Assembly (NCBI GenBank): GCA_963704475.1
Contig: OY969900.1
Coordinates: 682,001 to 746,000 of the forward strand
Source: UBA9655 sp963704475
GTDB lineage: Bacteria > Pseudomonadota > Alphaproteobacteria > UBA9655
DNA: 64,000 nt
Direction of reading: 5' to 3'
The stretch's first letter is position 1, and each line of letters begins with the position of its first letter. Shown in pieces: positions 60,857-64,000 of the stretch. The translations under genes and the position numbers were made by a program. The notes under the pieces are model-generated. The model was not told the DNA's origin. It made no database searches and saw only the letters and a program-made list of their open reading frames with translations.

Positions 60857-61537
60857 TCAGTTTTGTATAGGTTGTGCGTCTTGACGCAGGCGATCTAGAA
60901 AGCCCGGATGATTGGCTATTCTACTCTGGATCTCAAAAAGGTTGCGCTTAGCTGCTATAATAAGGGGATCGATCTCCTTAATAAATACATCCCTACATGT
61001 TTTAGCGTGCTCATATATTTTTGTAAGCGTACCTCTTAGCTCTTCCTCCTTAGGACAACCTTCCTGAGGGCACAAATTAAAAAAGTGTACCAAGTTGTTT
61101 ATAAAGGACGATTCAGGCAATTTATCGTCGTTAGGAGGAACATTCCTCAAATAGGATCGCATCACGCAAAGCGAGGTGCGCGCGTTTTCGTTTGCATCAC
61201 CCCACCCTGGTACAGTACCTAGACGTGTACTACTTAATTGCATATTACTCATCTGGCATCGCAAGCCCTCATATCTACCTAATGTAGCTAGATGCTTGGC
61301 GTTCCCAGCGTGGTAATCTGTGACAGCTTTATCACGTTTTATTTTTGCTGCATCCAAAATTTGAAGGCGAGATAATACGTTCCTCTCTAGATCCCCTAAC
61401 GTAGGTGCATGCTGGTGGGCTACTACACCAGTAGAGGAGGGTGCCTCATCATCCTGCATAGCAGAGAGGCCACTAATGGCCATGGAGTTGGAAATAATAA
61501 ATGTCGTAAGCAATAATTTTGTTAAATTTACTTTCAT
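60857..61537 (-). CDS. Secreted protein of unknown function
   Basis: 226 residues from ATG 61537 (AAGGATATT upstream). The signal peptide MKVNLTKLLLTTFIISNSMA continues to about GLSA (26). The mature part is helical, with four to six Cys (CQM, SLCVMRS, LCPQEGCPKEE, KTCRD). No family is recognised. The residue after the predicted cleavage is Met followed by acidic residues (AMQDDE), as in the secreted repeat protein at 46095 (AMNLDDD). Confidence 0.75.
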   Translation of the reverse strand: MKVNLTKLLLTTFIISNSMAISGLSAMQDDEAPSSTGVVAHQHAPTLGDLERNVLSRLQILDAAKIKRDKAVTDYHAGNAKHLATLGRYEGLRCQMSNMQLSSTRLGTVPGWGDANENARTSLCVMRSYLRNVPPNDDKLPESSFINNLVHFFNLCPQEGCPKEEELRGTLTKIYEHAKTCRDVFIKEIDPLIIAAKRNLFEIQSRIANHPGFLDRLRQDAQPIQN

Positions 61538-61787
61538 GATCAATATCCTTATTTACATTAAAATTGTCAAAATAATTTACTATATCAATTCATATATGAC
61601 TTATTTTTTAAAAGTCAAGATTTTTTATAATAGATTTTTTATAACAAATTTTTCTCAATACATACATATTTCGAGCTTTGTCATGTACGGACCTGACGAG
61701 AATTGCAAGAGAAATTTTGAAGAGAAAGTGGATGAAACCTTGCATTATTGAATAAAACCTCCCATGTTAAGGAAGGAGGGTTTCCAA

Positions 61788-62783
61788 GTGTATTTACGAT
61801 TTTTTTATGGATTTTGTTTCCTTTTTCTTCTGATATCTATCTATCAAAAAATAGAGAAGGATCGCTTGTCTTCTCCTCAGGAGATTGTGGGGGCTTCTTT
61901 TGCGCACGCGCAGCACTTGGATGGGGACGGAATTGTTGTCGCTGTCCTTGATGAAGGATTTGACCATGCCCACACCTCTTTGAAAGAAAATTTCAGTTCT
62001 TATCGATATAATGCCCATAACAAAACCCGCGATGTGGCGGAGCCCATGATCTATGAGAATGGGCACTATATCTTTGAAAGCCACGGAACTCATGTGAGTG
62101 GCATTATTGCAAATCTTGCTCCGCGCGTTAAAATTATCCCTATCAAGGTGGAAGGATTTGGGGGCGATCAATCCTTTGTCAAAGCCCTTCGCATTGCAGC
62201 CGTAAGCCCCGCGCATATTGTGAATATCTCTCTGCGGCTCAGCTACACAGGGCGCAAGCTAAGCCCAAACGTTCGAAACGCCCTTATCCAGCTTGCAGAG
62301 GCAGGAAAACTGATTGTTATTTCGGCAGGCAATGAAGGTTCTTCCCTCACCCAAAAAGCCTACACAAAAAGTCTTGTAGAGCTTGCCCTTAACCCTCTCA
62401 TGGAGGGACGCCTTCTTTTAGCCGGTGCCTCAAGCATCAATAATGGCAAAGAAGAGTTAGCCGATTTCAGCAATTATCCTGGAGAAACAGCATCCCATGA
62501 TGCACCCATGTATTTCATCACTGCCCCGGGCGATCAGATTACCTCAACCGTTACGGGAGGAGATTTTGGCAAAAAATCAGGAACATCGATGGCGGCCCCT
62601 ATGGTTGTGGGCGCCGCTTGTCTTGTGAAACAAGCGTTTCCTCATTTATCAGCAGAAGCCCTTGCTCGTCTTCTTTTAACATCAGCCCGCAAAACATCAC
62701 TGAATGGTGAGGCCCTCTCGAGCGCCCAATTCGGGGCCGGTATTGTTAATCTTAAATCTGCTTTAGAAGAGGGAAAGCAGTAA
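61788..62783 (+). CDS. Subtilisin-like (S8) serine protease, membrane-anchored or secreted
   Basis: 331 residues from GTG 61788, preferred over ATG 61764 because AAGGAGG lies eight bases before the GTG. An N-terminal hydrophobic segment (RFFYGFCFLFLLISIY) is an anchor or signal. Catalytic triad: D55 (VAVLDEGFDH), H99 (ESHGTHVSG), S267 (SGTSMAAP); oxyanion N182 (SAGNEG). The usual D-T/S-G is D-E-G here. No propeptide domain is evident between signal and catalytic part. Stands alone. Confidence 0.9.
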   Translation: MYLRFFYGFCFLFLLISIYQKIEKDRLSSPQEIVGASFAHAQHLDGDGIVVAVLDEGFDHAHTSLKENFSSYRYNAHNKTRDVAEPMIYENGHYIFESHGTHVSGIIANLAPRVKIIPIKVEGFGGDQSFVKALRIAAVSPAHIVNISLRLSYTGRKLSPNVRNALIQLAEAGKLIVISAGNEGSSLTQKAYTKSLVELALNPLMEGRLLLAGASSINNGKEELADFSNYPGETASHDAPMYFITAPGDQITSTVTGGDFGKKSGTSMAAPMVVGAACLVKQAFPHLSAEALARLLLTSARKTSLNGEALSSAQFGAGIVNLKSALEEGKQ

Positions 62784-62799
62784 TTCATTAGTATCAGTC

Positions 62800-62853
62800 G
62801 TCATGAATAAAAAATAGCGCAGAACTTCCTTTATCTCTCCCACAAGGGGAGAG
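62800..62853. repeat. Second repeat family, copy 2
   Basis: Begins GTCATGAATAAAAAATAGCG and ends CTCTCCCACAAGGGGAGAGG. Same element as 51310-51372. The remaining sequence up to prfA has no gene. Confidence 0.75.
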
Positions 62854-62916
62854 GTAAAAGAGCCATAACCGCTCCAACCGCCCTACCGCTTACCGTCCTA
62901 CAGCTACACCGTTCCC

Positions 62917-63981
62917 CTACTCCCCCAAATCTGCAAGGCGAGAGGCTTGATCGTCTGAAATCAGGGCTTGAATGATTTCATCAAGCCCTGGGCCTTCTAA
63001 AATGCGGTCCAATTTATAAAGGGTAAGGTTAATACGGTGGTCCGTCACCCGTCCTTGAGGAAAATTATAGGTGCGGATGCGCTCTGACCGATCCCCGCTC
63101 CCCACCTGACTTTTACGACTCGCAGCACGCTCAGCAGCTTTTTGAGCGCGCTGATGCTCATAAAGACGCGCCCGCAGAATTTTCAAGGCTTTGGCTTTGT
63201 TTTTATGCTGAGACTTTTCATCTTGTTGCTGCACCACAACTCCTGTGGGAATATGGGTGACGCGCACCGCACTGTCGGTGGTATTCACTGATTGCCCCCC
63301 AGGGCCACTTGAGCGAAACACATCAATCCGAAGGTCTTTTTCTTCAATATGAACATCGACCTCTTCCGCTTCCGGCAGAACCGCAACCGTTGCAGCGGAG
63401 GTGTGAATGCGCCCGCCTGTTTCTGTCTCAGGAACCCGCTGAACCCGATGAACGCCTGATTCGAATTTAAGCTTTGCAAACACGCCCTTACCAGAAATTG
63501 AGAGAGAAGCTTCCTTAATCCCCCCAAGACCCGTATCGCTTTCATGCATCAGCTCAACCCGCCATCCTTGAAGTTCTGCATACCGTTGGTACATGCGCAA
63601 TAGATCAGCGCCAAAAAGAGCGGCTTCCTCCCCTCCCGTTCCTGCGCGAATTTCAATGATCGCATTACGGTCGTCATCAACGTCCTTGGGCAGAAGTAAG
63701 ACTTGAATTTCTTTCAATAAAACAGGCAATTGTTCATGAAGGCGCTGCAAATCATCTTGCGCTAACTCTTTGAATTCCGCATCATTCACAAGGGCTTGCA
63801 GATTTTTTTCTTCTTGGGTAGCGTTCTGCCACTCAAGAATTTTTTCAGCAATCGGCGTCAGGTCAGAATATTCTTTCGACAGTTTTGCAAACTCTGCCGG
63901 ATCTTCAATGACGCCCGAAAGCTGTTCCCGAAGCTCTTCAAAGTGAGTTAAAACTTGATGGAGTTTTTTATCCAGGCTCAC
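62917..63981 (-). CDS. prfA: Peptide chain release factor 1
   Basis: 354 residues. The peptidyl-tRNA hydrolysis motif GGQ is at 228-230 (SGPGGQSVNTTDSAVR). The RF1 codon-recognition tripeptide PxT appears as PET (184-186) in RVPETETGGRIHTSA. It terminates at UAA and UAG. prmC, which often follows prfA and methylates this Gln, is not next to it. The ATG lies 19 bases from the window edge. Confidence 0.96.
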   Translation of the reverse strand: MSLDKKLHQVLTHFEELREQLSGVIEDPAEFAKLSKEYSDLTPIAEKILEWQNATQEEKNLQALVNDAEFKELAQDDLQRLHEQLPVLLKEIQVLLLPKDVDDDRNAIIEIRAGTGGEEAALFGADLLRMYQRYAELQGWRVELMHESDTGLGGIKEASLSISGKGVFAKLKFESGVHRVQRVPETETGGRIHTSAATVAVLPEAEEVDVHIEEKDLRIDVFRSSGPGGQSVNTTDSAVRVTHIPTGVVVQQQDEKSQHKNKAKALKILRARLYEHQRAQKAAERAASRKSQVGSGDRSERIRTYNFPQGRVTDHRINLTLYKLDRILEGPGLDEIIQALISDDQASRLADLGE

Positions 63982-64000
63982 ACAACACCTTTTTCTTTCA

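Noticed and set aside
1..64000. CRISPR array, prophage or rRNA operon
   Set aside because: No regularly spaced direct repeats, phage structural genes or rRNA sequence were seen. The repeats present are palindromic and scattered.

Overview
The window reads as chromosome of an alphaproteobacterium with a host-associated, endosymbiont-like genome. I infer the Holosporales/Caedibacter-like area from gene style and order only; no rRNA is present to confirm it. Signs of this lifestyle are a palindromic intergenic repeat family of the type known from Rickettsia and Wolbachia, two insertion sequences, toxin/antitoxin-like genes inside housekeeping operons, and many small secreted proteins with no recognisable family. 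Metabolism is aerobic: complex I, fumarase, malate dehydrogenase, enolase and a Sco-type copper chaperone. GatCAB implies tRNA-dependent amidation, and kdsB implies Kdo-containing LPS.

Layout. 1-10.1 kb (+): glyA, then nuoA-I, with a HEPN-like gene between nuoF and nuoG. The nuo cluster stops after nuoI. 10.3-14.6 kb: a lipoprotein gene and rpmG (-), then a DUF4167 gene, eno and an ftsB/divIC gene (+), then rnd (-). 14.8-19.4 kb: an IS30-family element, a duplicated Cys-rich secreted protein, aspS, a Sco gene and a second Cys-rich secreted peptide. 19.5-23.3 kb (-): gatC-gatA-[Phd/RelE-type TA pair]-gatB. 23.8-24.9 kb: an intact IS1595-family element with 25-bp inverted repeats and an 8-bp target duplication. 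25-33.7 kb (-): an SDR gene, the Bat operon (moxR, DUF58, DUF4381, batA, batB/C fusion, batD) and an Hsp20 gene with a heat-shock-like promoter. 34-35.6 kb: recN.

35.7-38.6 kb is the accessory heart of the window. It holds a secreted tandem-repeat protein, a tRNA-Leu, and two paralogous secreted peptides with cystine-knot-like cysteine spacing. The two share promoter and leader, and one is interrupted by a run of 14 G. 39-46 kb (+): rseP, bamA, skp, a cpoB-like gene, aspartate aminotransferase and mdh. 46-47.2 kb: two more secreted orphans. 47.3-56.7 kb (-): dnaE and dedA; then an AsmA-like gene, a nucleotidyltransferase, its HEPN-like partner and fumC, joined by overlapping ends. 56.8-64 kb: bcp and kdsB (+), valS (-), a secreted orphan (-), a subtilisin-like protease (+) and prfA (-).

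Main points for a second look. (1) The GTCATCC...GGATGAC palindrome has inserted in frame into nuoC (66 bp, 22 codons before the stop) and into the start of cpoB (162-168 bp). (2) A likely phase-variable or decayed knottin-like peptide gene with G14 lies next to an intact paralog. (3) kdsB has no ATG, GTG or TTG able to encode its conserved N-terminus; an ATC codon with a good Shine-Dalgarno site fits best. (4) NTase/HEPN-type genes are woven into the nuo and fumC operons, and a TA pair into gatCAB.
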